From Pseudomonas chlororaphis (GTDB lineage: Bacteria > Pseudomonadota > Gammaproteobacteria > Pseudomonadales > Pseudomonadaceae): 64,000 bases of DNA. Below, piece by piece: positions 53,184 to 62,188 of this stretch (positions are counted from its first letter, which is position 1; the number at the start of each line of letters is the position of its first letter). The stretch lies in contig CP011020.1 in assembly GCA_001023535.1 (NCBI GenBank), positions 3,609,734-3,673,733 of the forward strand, read 5' to 3'. Position numbers and translations under genes: made by a program. Under the pieces are notes generated by a model. It saw nothing but the letters and a program-made list of their open reading frames with translations. It was not told where the DNA came from and did not search any database.

Positions 53184-54179
53184 TCAAACAGCCTCATTGG
53201 ATACGGCAGCGGCGGCTACTAAATTGGTAAATTCTTTGTAATTTCGAATATAGTCTTTTTCGTCATATTCATGGCTGGCGAATACGACCAACACACAGTC
53301 CGGGCTAAAATCATGCATTTCCCGCCAGACAAGATTATTGATCAGAACACCTTTTGTCGGCGAGTCCAACCAGATCTCTTCCTTCGTCACGCCGTTATCC
53401 ATCAACATCCGGCACTTGCCCGAAACACACACGGCCAGTTGACGAAGATCTTTGTGCGCATGAAACCCTCGGCTGACCTCAGGTTGCGTGCCAAAAATAT
53501 AATAGACGCGTCTAAACTCAAATGGTATCTGACTCGACTTTTCCAAGGCGATCAGACTCCCTCGGCTATCCCCAATGATGTCCAGCGTCAGCGCTTGAGT
53601 ACTGCCGGGGGTATACAGACTTGGAAGATCAGCGTCTTTCAACGGGCTCGCCTGCCTGTCTTTTTCACTGATAATAAAATCAGCCCCAGCAGGCCAGTCG
53701 ATGCCTAAATCAGGGTCGTCCCACTTGATGCTGCGCTCAAGTTCTTTACTGTAGACATCCGTGGTCTTGTATAAAAAGTGCGTGTTATCTTCCAACGCTA
53801 CAAAGCCGTGTGCGAATCCTTCAGGAATCCACAGCATGCGATGGTTTTCTGCGCTTAGCTCGGCACCCACCCATTTCCCATAGGTGGGCGACCCCTTGCG
53901 AATATCGACAGCAACGTCATAGGCCGATCCCGAGACAACTCTGACCAACTTACCCTGAGCGTGGGGTGCGAGCTGATAATGCAAGCCACGAAGAACGCCC
54001 TTTTGCGAGGAGGAATGGTTGTCTTGAATAAAGCTTCTGGGTATGGGCAAACCTAACTTTGAGAGCTCGTCGTGAAAGCGCGGCTCATTAAAACTTTCAA
54101 AAAACCAGCCCCGATCATCCCTAAAAACCGTCGGTTCTATAATCACTACGTCCTGCAAATCGGTTTTTAGCAATTTCAT
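53184..54179 (-). CDS. rmlC: Fusion of RmlC (dTDP-4-keto-rhamnose 3,5-epimerase) and FdtA/QdtA-type 3,4-ketoisomerase
   Basis: The 331-residue protein joins two cupin enzymes. Residues 1–183 are a full RmlC with catalytic His67 (GVLRGLHYQL) and Tyr137 (HFLYKTT), plus FRDDRGWFFESFNE and IPEGFAHGF. Residues about 196–325 are a full ketoisomerase of the FdtA/QdtA family, with DSRGSLIALE (Arg206), FRRVYYIFG, the essential GFHAHKDLRQ histidines (His240, His242), WREMHDFSPDCVLVVFAS and DYIRNYKEF. Both act on dTDP-4-keto-6-deoxyglucose made by RmlB: the first leads to rhamnose, the second to a 3-amino sugar. The ATG at 54179 follows AAGGAA. The alternative upstream start at 54293 would run into wzz. 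Confidence 0.93.
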   Translation of the reverse strand: MKLLKTDLQDVVIIEPTVFRDDRGWFFESFNEPRFHDELSKLGLPIPRSFIQDNHSSSQKGVLRGLHYQLAPHAQGKLVRVVSGSAYDVAVDIRKGSPTYGKWVGAELSAENHRMLWIPEGFAHGFVALEDNTHFLYKTTDVYSKELERSIKWDDPDLGIDWPAGADFIISEKDRQASPLKDADLPSLYTPGSTQALTLDIIGDSRGSLIALEKSSQIPFEFRRVYYIFGTQPEVSRGFHAHKDLRQLAVCVSGKCRMLMDNGVTKEEIWLDSPTKGVLINNLVWREMHDFSPDCVLVVFASHEYDEKDYIRNYKEFTNLVAAAAVSNEAV

Positions 54180-54219
54180 GGAGTGTTTCCTTAACCAACT
54201 GGGCACATCAAAATAGGGT

Positions 54220-55287
54220 TCAGACTTGATAACCTGGAGATTTTTTTGCCGACTTCCCGCCCAGGTGATGGACCGAAAGCGCTGCCAAGACACCCAGCAT
54301 CAGGCCGAGGACCAATGCCAGCAACACAACAAGTGTTCTTTTCGGCTTGATAGCCTCTTGTGGCACTTCAACATTGCCGTCATAGCGGTACATATCGATT
54401 TTCAGGGGGGTGACTGCCAGCTTTTCAAAAAAGCTCTTCTTGGCTTGAAGGTCCCTCAAGCCGGACAGGAATGCGTCATTGGAAGACCTGTCCTCCATGC
54501 TTTTTATTTCAGCCTTAAGCGCCTCGACGCCTCTCAAGAAGCTCATTTCCCCTGTCATGTTCGTGGTTGCCGCGTTCGGGGTACCATCGAATATCATCGT
54601 AGGTTTCTGCACGCCAACCGCCTCAGCGACACCTAGCGCCGCTCGTAATTTGACCAACGTATCCGCACGCATGGCCTCACCTGTTTCACGCTTTGCATCT
54701 ATCTCCCGCCCCATATTCTGGGCACGGACCTTGGCTTCATATGAAACGTTCTTGGTGATTTCGCTGACTGCTTGTAACTCTGCATGCTTGATATATTTCT
54801 TGACCCAGTCCACTGACTGTTCTGCATTACCCGTCTGGGCAATCACGGAGTAGCGACCCACCTCATCAGCCGTAACCGGAGTCACCTTCAGTTTCTTCAG
54901 GAACTCGGCGTACAACGCATCCTGCGAGCGTTTTTTTTCATCTTCACTCAGCGATGGAAGGTACGTACTTTCAAAAAACTCCTGGCGCAGTGTCTCGGAG
55001 AGTAGATTTCGCACAAATAAACGATATACCTGCTCAATGGTATAGGGCTCAAGCTCGAATTCCCTGGTACGCCCTGCATTTAACTCGGCAATATCACTTT
55101 GGGTCGGAGGCACCAGATAGGCGCGGGCTTCAAAGACTCGCTCGCTGAAAAACGCATACATCAGCCCCAGGACAACGGCAATAGCGGTTACGCTGATAAT
55201 GACCCACACCTGGCTCCATAACGCTCGCGCGATCTGGAAGGCATCAAATTCATTGGCGTATTGATTATTCGCAGTATCACTTTGCAT
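54220..55287 (-). CDS. wzz: O-antigen chain-length regulator Wzz
   Basis: The 355-residue protein has two membrane spans, about 28–48 (VWVIISVTAIAVVLGLMYAF) and about 324–344 (LVVLLALVLGLMLGVLAALS). Between them is a periplasmic domain with long coiled-coil-forming helices (DALYAEFLKKLKVTP, EAKVRAQNMGREIDAKRETG). The proline-rich segment before the second span (EVPQEAIKPKR) is the classic Wzz feature. It sets the modal length of O-chains made by Wzy. It starts the 3' half of the locus, 162 bases after rmlA, and may have its own promoter. Confidence 0.93.
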   Translation of the reverse strand: MQSDTANNQYANEFDAFQIARALWSQVWVIISVTAIAVVLGLMYAFFSERVFEARAYLVPPTQSDIAELNAGRTREFELEPYTIEQVYRLFVRNLLSETLRQEFFESTYLPSLSEDEKKRSQDALYAEFLKKLKVTPVTADEVGRYSVIAQTGNAEQSVDWVKKYIKHAELQAVSEITKNVSYEAKVRAQNMGREIDAKRETGEAMRADTLVKLRAALGVAEAVGVQKPTMIFDGTPNAATTNMTGEMSFLRGVEALKAEIKSMEDRSSNDAFLSGLRDLQAKKSFFEKLAVTPLKIDMYRYDGNVEVPQEAIKPKRTLVVLLALVLGLMLGVLAALSVHHLGGKSAKKSPGYQV

Positions 55288-55359
55288 AGTCTTTAAGCCT
55301 TGTTTTAATCTACTTCAGCACGCTGTTGAGAGCGAGTTTGAGTTTTCTGCCCATTCCAC

Positions 55360-55383
55360 AGCGACTGTCATTAAGCAGTCGCT
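55360..55383. promoter_or_regulatory. Stem-loop in the rmlA–wzz gap
   Basis: AGCGACTG (55360–55367), an 8-base loop and CAGTCGCT (55376–55383) form a perfect 8-base-pair stem. There is no T-run on either side, so it is not an ordinary terminator. It lies 73–96 bases upstream of the wzz start and could be a leader structure or a regulator site. Confidence 0.4.
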
Positions 55384-55449
55384 ACGTCGATGTGCTACTT
55401 AAGATCTATTAAGCAACAGGAAACAAATCCTGGTGCGGATGGGTATCGA

Positions 55450-56328
55450 TTAACTCAAAAGCTTGGAAAGATAGTGGCCGTATCCGGTCTTTTTAAGGCG
55501 TTCAGCCTGCTCAGCCAATTGCGCTCTGTTTATCCAGCCATTGGTAAAAGCTATCTCCTCCAGGCAAGCTACTTTAAGGCCCTGTCGTTGCTCAATGGTA
55601 TGAACGAAATGGCTGGCCTCCAGAAGAGAATCATGGGTCCCTGTGTCAAGCCATGCAAAACCGCGGCCGAGCATTTCCACACGGAGTTTCTTGCGCTCCA
55701 GGTAGACACGATTGACGTCGGTGATTTCCAACTCACCGCGGGCAGAAGGCTTTATGCTCTTTGCTATGCCAACCACATCATTATCGTAAAAATAAAGACC
55801 AGTGACGGCGTAATTTGACTTGGGAGCGACGGGTTTCTCTTCGATGCTGAGGGCACGTCCCGAGTCATCGAACTCCACTACCCCAAAACGCTCCGGATCA
55901 GACACGTGATAACCAAATACCGTTGCGCCTTCCTTTTGATGGGTGGCCGAACGCAAATTATCCGAAAAGTGTTGCCCGTAAAAAATGTTGTCACCCAAAA
56001 TCAGGCAGCAAGGATCGTTACCGATGAACGCTTCACCAATAATGAACGCCTGGGCCAGGCCATCGGGACTTGGCTGCTCGGCGTAGGTCAATTGAATACC
56101 GTAAAGGCTGCCATCACCCAGCAGCTTCTTGAAACAAGGCAGGTCTTCGGGGGTGGAAATAATCAAGATCTCCCGCATCCCCGCAAGCATCAGCACTGAA
56201 AGCGGATAAAAAATCATCGGCTTATCGTAGATCGGCAACATCTGTTTCGATACACCGAGCGTCAATGGGTGCAACCGAGTGCCCGATCCACCAGCGAGAA
56301 TGATCCCTTTACGGTTTGTTGTTGTCAT
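55450..56328 (-). CDS. rmlA: Glucose-1-phosphate thymidylyltransferase RmlA
   Basis: The 292-residue enzyme makes dTDP-glucose from dTTP and glucose 1-phosphate. The nucleotide-binding start is [17 protein letters not shown] (6–22), followed by [20 protein letters not shown] and [13 protein letters not shown] with the metal-binding aspartate, [19 protein letters not shown] and [17 protein letters not shown]. All family motifs and the length are normal. Its start overlaps the rmlD stop by 4 bases. Confidence 0.98.
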   Translation of the reverse strand: MTTTNRKGIILAGGSGTRLHPLTLGVSKQMLPIYDKPMIFYPLSVLMLAGMREILIISTPEDLPCFKKLLGDGSLYGIQLTYAEQPSPDGLAQAFIIGEAFIGNDPCCLILGDNIFYGQHFSDNLRSATHQKEGATVFGYHVSDPERFGVVEFDDSGRALSIEEKPVAPKSNYAVTGLYFYDNDVVGIAKSIKPSARGELEITDVNRVYLERKKLRVEMLGRGFAWLDTGTHDSLLEASHFVHTIEQRQGLKVACLEEIAFTNGWINRAQLAEQAERLKKTGYGHYLSKLLS

Positions 56329-57221
56329 TTATTCATTACTTCCCTAAGCATTCGGGTGACGCCGCTCTGCCAATCCGGCAGATGCAGTGAAAATTGATCG
56401 CGCAGTTTCTGGGTATTCAAGCGTGAGTTCAGCGGGCGTTTTGCCGGGGTTGGATAAGCATTGGTTTCGATGGGATTTACTGCGCTTACCATCAACGGCT
56501 CGCCATGGCTACGGGCGAAATCGATGACGTGACTGGCGTAGCCGTGCCAGGAAACCTCTCCACTCGCGGCCAAATGATAAATGCCGCTAGAGCCCGCCCC
56601 TTCATCCAGTCGCCGAATCACCAGGGCAGTGACATCAGCAATGAGATCCGCCCCAGTTGGCGCGCCAATTTGATCGGCAATGACGTTTAATGTTTCGCGT
56701 TCTTTCGCCAGACGTAACATGGTCTTGGCAAAGTTATTACCGCGAGCACCATATACCCAACTCGTACGCAATATCAGGTAGTTGCAACCAGATGCGATAA
56801 TCACCTGCTCGCCGGCCAGCTTACTGGCACCGTAGTGGTTGACCGGTGCCGTGGGATCTGTTTCCTGCCAAGGCCTGCTCCCTTGGCCATTGAAGACATA
56901 ATCCGTGGAATAGTGAATAAGCCAGGCATCCAACGATGCAGCTTCCTGTGCCATTATCCGACAGGCGTCGCCATTTATACGATCAGCCAGCTCAGGTTCG
57001 TCGTGCTCAGCCTTGTCCACAGCCGTGTAAGCGGCTGCGTTAACGATGATGTCCGGGCTGACTTGCCGAATCGTCTCGCGCAGAGCCTCAACATCGGTCA
57101 AATCACCACAAAGCCCATCCACTGTTTGACGATCCAGTGCAATCACATCTCCCAGTGGCGCAAGTGAACGTTGAAGCTCCCAGCCTACCTGCCCGTTTTT
57201 CCCAAGCAGAAGGATCTTCAT
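56325..57221 (-). CDS. rmlD: dTDP-4-dehydrorhamnose reductase RmlD
   Basis: The 298-residue SDR reduces dTDP-4-keto-L-rhamnose to dTDP-L-rhamnose. It begins [20 protein letters not shown] with the RmlD-type glycine motif GKNGQVG. It continues with [32 protein letters not shown], the YGASK catalytic pair ([15 protein letters not shown]), [12 protein letters not shown] and RPLNSRLNT. Start and stop overlap rmlB and rmlA by 4 bases each, a tightly coupled operon. Confidence 0.98.
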   Translation of the reverse strand: MKILLLGKNGQVGWELQRSLAPLGDVIALDRQTVDGLCGDLTDVEALRETIRQVSPDIIVNAAAYTAVDKAEHDEPELADRINGDACRIMAQEAASLDAWLIHYSTDYVFNGQGSRPWQETDPTAPVNHYGASKLAGEQVIIASGCNYLILRTSWVYGARGNNFAKTMLRLAKERETLNVIADQIGAPTGADLIADVTALVIRRLDEGAGSSGIYHLAASGEVSWHGYASHVIDFARSHGEPLMVSAVNPIETNAYPTPAKRPLNSRLNTQKLRDQFSLHLPDWQSGVTRMLREVMNK

Positions 57222-58294
57222 GATTCACTCGAAGGATCGTTGTAGTGCTGGTCAATCCATTGCTGATAGCTTCCGCTCTTTACATGCGCCACCCACTCGG
57301 TGTTGTTCAGGTACCACTCCACAGTCTTGCGAATGCCACTTTCAAACGTTTCCTCAGGCACCCAGCCCAACTCCCGTTGAATTTTACTCGCATCGATGGC
57401 GTAACGCTGATCGTGGCCAGGGCGATCCTGAACGTAGCTGATCAATTCTGCATGGGGACAGTAAGGCGAGCCCGGACGCAACTCATCCAGCAAGGCGCAA
57501 AGGGTGCGCACGACCTCAATGTTCTGTTTCTCGTTATGGCCGCCGATGTTGTACGTCTGGCCGACGACACCCTCGGTCACGACCTTGTAGAGGGCCCGAG
57601 CGTGGTCTTCCACATAAAGCCAATCCCGAACCTGGTCGCCTTTGCCATATACGGGCAGCGGCTTCCCCTCAAGTGCATTGAGGATGATCAGAGGAATCAA
57701 TTTTTCGGGGAAATGGTATGGGCCGTAATTGTTCGAACAATTGGTGACCAGCGTCGGTAAACCGTAAGTACGGGCCCATGCGCGTACCAAGTGATCGGAG
57801 CTTGCCTTGCTGGCCGAATACGGAGAGCTGGGTTGATAAGGTGTCGTTTCGGTGAACAACTCTTCGGGGCCTTCAAGATCGCCGTACACTTCGTCTGTGG
57901 AAATATGATGAAAACGAAAGCCGGGCTTGCGCGCCTCATCTAAAGTGGCCCAATAATGGCGCGCCGCTTCCAATAAGACATAGGTGCCGATAATGTTGGT
58001 CTGGATAAATTCCGAGGGCCCGGAAATGGAGCGATCCACATGGGACTCAGCAGCCAGGTGCATGATGGCATCCGGTTGATGCTCTCTCAAGACCCGGTCA
58101 ATGGCTGCACGATCGCAGATATCGACATGCTCGAATGCATAGCGAGGACTCTGGCACACATCAATCAGGGACTCGAGATTGCCGGCATACGTCAGCTTGT
58201 CGACATTCACGACAGAGTCAGCCGTGTCGGAAATGATATGCCGAATGACGGCCGAACCGATGAACCCTGCGCCGCCGGTGACTAGAATTTTCAC
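57218..58294 (-). CDS. rmlB: dTDP-glucose 4,6-dehydratase RmlB
   Basis: The 358-residue extended SDR converts dTDP-glucose to dTDP-4-keto-6-deoxyglucose, the branch point for rhamnose and for 3-amino-3,6-dideoxyhexoses. Present are [15 protein letters not shown] (5–19), [24 protein letters not shown] with the catalytic aspartate-glutamate pair, and [17 protein letters not shown] with tyrosine and lysine. The start is GTG at 58294, with AAGGTACGG upstream. It is the first gene of the O-antigen operon; 208 bases separate it from the lapA-like gene. Confidence 0.98.
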   Translation of the reverse strand: MKILVTGGAGFIGSAVIRHIISDTADSVVNVDKLTYAGNLESLIDVCQSPRYAFEHVDICDRAAIDRVLREHQPDAIMHLAAESHVDRSISGPSEFIQTNIIGTYVLLEAARHYWATLDEARKPGFRFHHISTDEVYGDLEGPEELFTETTPYQPSSPYSASKASSDHLVRAWARTYGLPTLVTNCSNNYGPYHFPEKLIPLIILNALEGKPLPVYGKGDQVRDWLYVEDHARALYKVVTEGVVGQTYNIGGHNEKQNIEVVRTLCALLDELRPGSPYCPHAELISYVQDRPGHDQRYAIDASKIQRELGWVPEETFESGIRKTVEWYLNNTEWVAHVKSGSYQQWIDQHYNDPSSES

Positions 58295-58502
58295 GCGAAA
58301 CCGTACCTTGAGTTGACGACAGGGCTGCCAACCGAGCGCTGTCTAATCCTTGAATACGAAGCCTAGGCCTCGTCACCCCGACTGGCGCATACATGTGCCA
58401 TGTTGCGGTCAAGCGGTGCATTTTACAGGTAAATAAATGATTTACTAATGGATATAGACCGGCAACTCCTGAGCTGTCTGTAGGAACCTTCCTATTTTTT
58501 TG

Positions 58503-58742
58503 TTAAATAAGCTGCTTCCGCGAAGATCGCATTAGACGAGTGACAAGCCATCCCAATAATGGGCCAATTAACATGCCCATCAACAGTGCAAGAACGATGA
58601 TTACAGAGACAGGTAGCTCAGGCCCGCTCCAACCCAAGAATAGCAAGGAAACCGATTGCTGATTTTCCAGCACGAACGCCAGGACAATCAGAATCACCAG
58701 CAGCAGGAATACGGCAAGGACAACACGCTTTAGATTACGCAT
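58503..58742 (-). CDS. LapA-domain (DUF1049) small membrane protein
   Basis: The 79-residue protein has two spans, about 5–26 (KRVVLAVFLLLVILIVLAFV) and about 42–66 (LPVSVIIVLALLMGMLIGPL), linked by ENQQSVSLLFLGWSGPEL. It ends in a basic tail (TRLMRSSRKQLI). This is the LapA/YciS type, an inner-membrane partner of LapB in control of LPS synthesis in enterobacteria. In Pseudomonas it follows ihfB and leads into the O-antigen locus. It lies 24 bases after ihfB. Confidence 0.9.
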   Translation of the reverse strand: MRNLKRVVLAVFLLLVILIVLAFVLENQQSVSLLFLGWSGPELPVSVIIVLALLMGMLIGPLLGWLVTRLMRSSRKQLI

Positions 58743-58766
58743 GGCCTGCCCCTTGGTTAGTAGCCT

Positions 58767-59060
58767 TCAATCCGCCTCCTCCTCTTCGTTGACACGATCC
58801 CTGAGCTCCTTGCCCGGCTTGAAATGAGGGACGAATTTACCGTCGAGACTGACGGACTGACCGGTCTTGGGGTTGCGACCCACCCGAGGAGCGCGGTAAT
58901 GCAGGGAAAAGCTGCCGAAGCCACGGATCTCGATACGATCTCCAGTCGCCAGGCATTGGGACATTTGTTCAAGCATTGTCTTGATGGCCAGCTCTACATC
59001 CTTGGATGAGAGTAGCCCTTGATGGGTGACAATTCGTTCGATCAACTCCGACTTCGTCAT
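58767..59060 (-). CDS. ihfB: Integration host factor beta subunit
   Basis: The 97-residue DNA-bending protein begins [20 protein letters not shown]. It contains the [20 protein letters not shown] beta-ribbon region with the RVGRNPKTG arm that inserts its proline into the minor groove, and ends with an acidic tail. Partner of IhfA, it bends DNA at sigma-54 promoters, among other sites. The ihfB gene (himD) marks the conserved left flank of the Pseudomonas O-antigen locus. Confidence 0.98.
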   Translation of the reverse strand: MTKSELIERIVTHQGLLSSKDVELAIKTMLEQMSQCLATGDRIEIRGFGSFSLHYRAPRVGRNPKTGQSVSLDGKFVPHFKPGKELRDRVNEEEEAD

Positions 59061-59204
59061 ATTTTTCCCTTCTTTTTCAAGCAGCTAGATCAGCGCTTCA
59101 AAGGTTTTAGCATGCCCGGAGGATTTTGAACAGCCCAAGTATTGACATATCGCCTACAAGCTCAGCCTGCCCCTTTTTTGGGCAGATGGGCGTCATTTCA
59201 GGCG

Positions 59205-59483
59205 CTAACGACACATGACCAGCATCGTGCGAGTCAGGTAGCCTGCCGGATTGAAGCCGAAGGGATATTGGTCGTCGTCCCTGGCGTCGTCGGATCGGGT
59301 AATCACCTTGTAGCCCGCCCCTTTGCATTCCCTCGCTGCCCGCTTCTGGCACTTTTCCCAGCCCGAACCCAACCCCGAGCAGTCGACCTCGACACCACTG
59401 ACACCACGCACGGCATGCGTCTTTGCACTGGTAGAGCAACCTGCCAGGGCTGCAACCAACAGCACGAGAAAGAGTCTGTTCAT
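59205..59483 (-). CDS. Small lipoprotein of unknown function
   Basis: The 92-residue protein begins MNRLFLVLLVAALAGCSTSA with lipobox LAGC; Cys16 is the lipidated residue. The mature domain contains DCSGLGSGWEKCQKRAAREC and a terminal VMCR, four cysteines that may form two disulfides. KGAGYKVITRSDD lies between them. The pattern suggests a compact disulfide-stabilised outer-membrane lipoprotein. It lies between rpsA and ihfB on the same strand. Function unknown. Confidence 0.82.
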   Translation of the reverse strand: MNRLFLVLLVAALAGCSTSAKTHAVRGVSGVEVDCSGLGSGWEKCQKRAARECKGAGYKVITRSDDARDDDQYPFGFNPAGYLTRTMLVMCR

Positions 59484-59637
59484 TCAAATCCCTATCACCC
59501 CAGCACCTCAAGGCAACCCTTAGTCGTTATATAGATGATTGATCTGCATAACAAAAGAGACAGTTTTATTAAGGGATAGGTTTCATGGCCAACGTGAAAC
59601 CCCGGCTCCTTAAGAAACCAAGGCAAATCGCGGCCAC

Positions 59638-59669
59638 AAAAAAGGGCGACCGAAGTCGCCCCTTTTTTA
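59638..59669 (-). terminator. Terminator of rpsA
   Basis: On the minus strand GGGGCGAC, loop TTCG, GTCGCCC is followed by a run of six T. The UUCG-type tetraloop makes it very stable. It lies 14 bases past the rpsA stop. Confidence 0.93.
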
Positions 59670-59683
59670 TGGTCTGACAGAAC

Positions 59684-61378
59684 TCAGTTCTGTTTTTCCA
59701 TTTGTGCACGCAGCAGGTCGCCCAGAGTGGTAGGACCAGCAGCGACGCTGTCCGAAGCTGGCTTGTCGCGCAGGCTTTGGATAGCTTCTTTCTCGTCTTC
59801 AACGTCTTTCGACTTGATCGAGAGCTGGATTACGCGGCTCTTGCGGTCAACGCTGATGATCTTGGCTTCTACTTCTTCGCCTTCCTTCAGGACGTTGCGC
59901 GCGTCTTCAACGCGGTCACGGCTGATTTCGGAGGCTTTCAGAGTCGCTTCGATATCGTCGGCCAGAGTGATGATGGCGCCTTTGGCGTCAACTTCTTTCA
60001 CGATGCCCTTAACGATTGCGCCTTTGTCGTTCTCTTGAACGTACTCGGAGAACGGATCGCTTTCCAGTTGCTTGATACCCAGGGAGATGCGCTCGCGCTC
60101 TGGGTCAACCGACAGGATAACAGTGTCCAGCTCGTCGCCCTTCTTGAAACGGCGTACGGCTTCTTCGCCCACTTCGTTCCAGGAAATGTCGGACAGGTGA
60201 ACCAGGCCGTCGATGCCGCCGTCCAGACCAATGAAGATACCGAAATCGGTGATCGACTTGATGGTGCCGGAGATTTTATCGCCCTTGTTGAACTGGCCAG
60301 AGAAGTCTTCCCATGGGTTGGACTTGCACTGCTTGATGCCGAGGGAGATACGACGACGCTCTTCGTCGATGTCCAGAACCATGACTTCCACTTCGTCGCC
60401 GACTTGTACGACTTTCGAAGGGTGGATGTTCTTGTTGGTCCAGTCCATTTCGGAAACGTGTACCAGGCCTTCAACGCCTTCTTCCAGCTCAGCGAAGCAG
60501 CCGTAGTCGGTGAGGTTGGTAACACGAGCGGTGACGCGGGTGCCTTCTGGGTAACGGGCTTTGATAGCAACCCATGGGTCTTCACCCAGTTGCTTCAGGC
60601 CCAGGGAAACACGATTGCGCTCGCGATCGTACTTCAGAACCTTGACATCGATCTCGTCGCCAACGTTGACGATTTCCGAAGGATGCTTGATACGCTTCCA
60701 GGCCATGTCGGTGATGTGCAGCAGGCCATCGACGCCGCCCAGATCCACGAATGCGCCGTAGTCGGTGAGGTTCTTGACGATACCCTTGACCTGCTGGCCT
60801 TCCTGCAGCGATTCCAGCAGAGCTTCACGCTCGGCGGAGTTCTCGGCTTCCAGGACGCTGCGACGGGAAACGACAACGTTGTTGCGCTTCTGGTCCAGCT
60901 TGATGACCTTGAATTCCAGCTCTTTGCCTTCCAGGTGCGTGGTGTCGCGCACTGGACGGACGTCAACCAGGGAACCTGGCAGGAACGCACGGATGCCGTT
61001 AACGTCGACAGTGAAGCCGCCTTTAACCTTACCGTTGATAACGCCCTTGACCACTTCCTCAGCTGCGAAAGCCGCTTCCAGAACGATCCAGCATTCAGCA
61101 CGCTTGGCTTTTTCACGGGACAGCTTGGTTTCACCAAAGCCGTCTTCAACCGAGTCCAGCGCAACGTGAACTTCGTCACCGACGTTGATGTTCAGTTCGC
61201 CAGCGTCGTTGTAGAACTGCTCAAGCGGGATGAGTGCTTCAGACTTCAGACCAGCGTGAACGGTTACCCAGCGAGCCTGGTAATCGATATCGACGATAAC
61301 ACCGGTGATGATGGAGCCAGCCTGAAGGTTCAGGGTTTTTAGGCTTTCTTCAAAGAGTTCCGCAAAGCTTTCGCTCAT
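59684..61378 (-). CDS. rpsA: 30S ribosomal protein S1
   Basis: The 564-residue protein contains six S1 OB-fold repeats. The first two bind the ribosome and the last four bind mRNA. Repeats are visible as [100 protein letters not shown] and [21 protein letters not shown]1 delivers structured mRNAs to the 30S subunit. The start at 61378 ([13 protein letters not shown]) is the conserved one. The upstream leader contains two hairpins and probably mediates autoregulation. Confidence 0.98.
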   Translation of the reverse strand: MSESFAELFEESLKTLNLQAGSIITGVIVDIDYQARWVTVHAGLKSEALIPLEQFYNDAGELNINVGDEVHVALDSVEDGFGETKLSREKAKRAECWIVLEAAFAAEEVVKGVINGKVKGGFTVDVNGIRAFLPGSLVDVRPVRDTTHLEGKELEFKVIKLDQKRNNVVVSRRSVLEAENSAEREALLESLQEGQQVKGIVKNLTDYGAFVDLGGVDGLLHITDMAWKRIKHPSEIVNVGDEIDVKVLKYDRERNRVSLGLKQLGEDPWVAIKARYPEGTRVTARVTNLTDYGCFAELEEGVEGLVHVSEMDWTNKNIHPSKVVQVGDEVEVMVLDIDEERRRISLGIKQCKSNPWEDFSGQFNKGDKISGTIKSITDFGIFIGLDGGIDGLVHLSDISWNEVGEEAVRRFKKGDELDTVILSVDPERERISLGIKQLESDPFSEYVQENDKGAIVKGIVKEVDAKGAIITLADDIEATLKASEISRDRVEDARNVLKEGEEVEAKIISVDRKSRVIQLSIKSKDVEDEKEAIQSLRDKPASDSVAAGPTTLGDLLRAQMEKQN

Positions 61379-61396
61379 TTTAATTCCTGATGATTG

Positions 61397-61437
61397 GGGC
61401 GAAGGATACGCCCGGCTCCACACCCCAGACGGTGTGG
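61397..61437 (-). promoter_or_regulatory. Structured rpsA leader with two adjacent hairpins
   Basis: GGGCG (61397–61401)/CGCCC (61409–61413) and CCACACC (61418–61424)/GGTGTGG (61431–61437) form two neighbouring stems 19 to 59 bases upstream of the rpsA start. The gene lacks a strong purine-rich ribosome site; AGGA is only partial. Structured leaders with a weak site are the hallmark of S1 autoregulation in E. coli. Confidence 0.5.
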
Positions 61438-61498
61438 GTTAGTTTCATGTAGAAGAAGCACCGCAGGACTATGACTGGTCCCCTGCAGAGCTTCCTGG

Positions 61499-62188
61499 TC
61501 ACCCGGCGAGATCGCGCAGTGCGATTTCGCTCATGATGCGTTGCAACACCTGATCGATGGACAACTCCGTGGAATCCAGCTGTATCGCATCGGCCGCCGG
61601 CTTGAGCGGGGCCACTGCGCGCTGGGTGTCACGCTCGTCGCGTGCACGGATCTCATCTAGCAGACTCGACAGACTAACATCCTCGCCTTTGCCCTTCAAC
61701 TGCAAATATCGACGACGAGCCCGCTCCTCCGCGCTGGCGGTGAGGAAAATCTTCAAGGGCGCTTCAGGGAATACCACCGTGCCCATGTCACGACCGTCGG
61801 CCACCAACCCTGGCAGTTCCTGGAAAGCACGCTGGCGTTGCAGCAACGCTTCGCGCACCGCCGGCAGCGCAGCCACCTGGGAAGCCCCGGCCCCCACGCT
61901 TTCGGTGCGAATGACATCGCTGACTTCATCGCCTTCCAGGATGATGCGCTGCAACTGGCCATCGGTGGCTGCGATGAACTGGACATCCAGGTGCGCAGCC
62001 AACGCCTTGAGCAACTCCTCGTTGGTCAGGTCGACACCATGGTTCGCCGCGGCGAATGCCAGCAGGCGATACAAGGCACCCGAATCCAGCAGGTTCCAGC
62101 CCAGTTGCCTGGCCAGGATCCCGGCCACGGTGCCCTTGCCCGAACCGCTCGGGCCATCGATGGTGATGACCGGTGCCTTGATGATCAC
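61499..62188 (-). CDS. cmk: Cytidylate kinase
   Basis: The 229-residue enzyme phosphorylates CMP and dCMP. Its P-loop is [20 protein letters not shown] (about 7–26), followed by [20 protein letters not shown], the [20 protein letters not shown] region and [12 protein letters not shown] of the lid. The likely start is the GTG at 62188, which overlaps the tyrA–aroA stop (GTGA) and has AGAGG upstream. An upstream ATG would overlap the previous gene much more. rpsA follows after 120 bases, the standard cmk–rpsA order. Confidence 0.96.
   Translation of the reverse strand: MIIKAPVITIDGPSGSGKGTVAGILARQLGWNLLDSGALYRLLAFAAANHGVDLTNEELLKALAAHLDVQFIAATDGQLQRIILEGDEVSDVIRTESVGAGASQVAALPAVREALLQRQRAFQELPGLVADGRDMGTVVFPEAPLKIFLTASAEERARRRYLQLKGKGEDVSLSSLLDEIRARDERDTQRAVAPLKPAADAIQLDSTELSIDQVLQRIMSEIALRDLAG

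Noticed and set aside
55384..55400. JUMPstart/ops-like element ahead of wzz (GTAGCG in the leader)
   Set aside because: Only a six-base core agrees with the ops consensus and the flanking bases do not; too weak to report as a feature.
58381..58410. Possible sigma-54 promoter upstream of rmlB (TGGCACATGTATGCG on the minus strand)
   Set aside because: The GG to GC spacing is 9 bases and not the required 10.
59107..59511. 134-codon minus-strand frame overlapping the lipoprotein at 59205–59483
   Set aside because: The lipoprotein frame has a proper signal peptide, lipobox and cysteine pattern; the competing frame has none of these.
59702..61342. Long plus-strand frame opposite rpsA
   Set aside because: Its translation (rich in F, V and D without domain motifs) is the complement of the repeated S1 domains; rpsA is certain on the minus strand.
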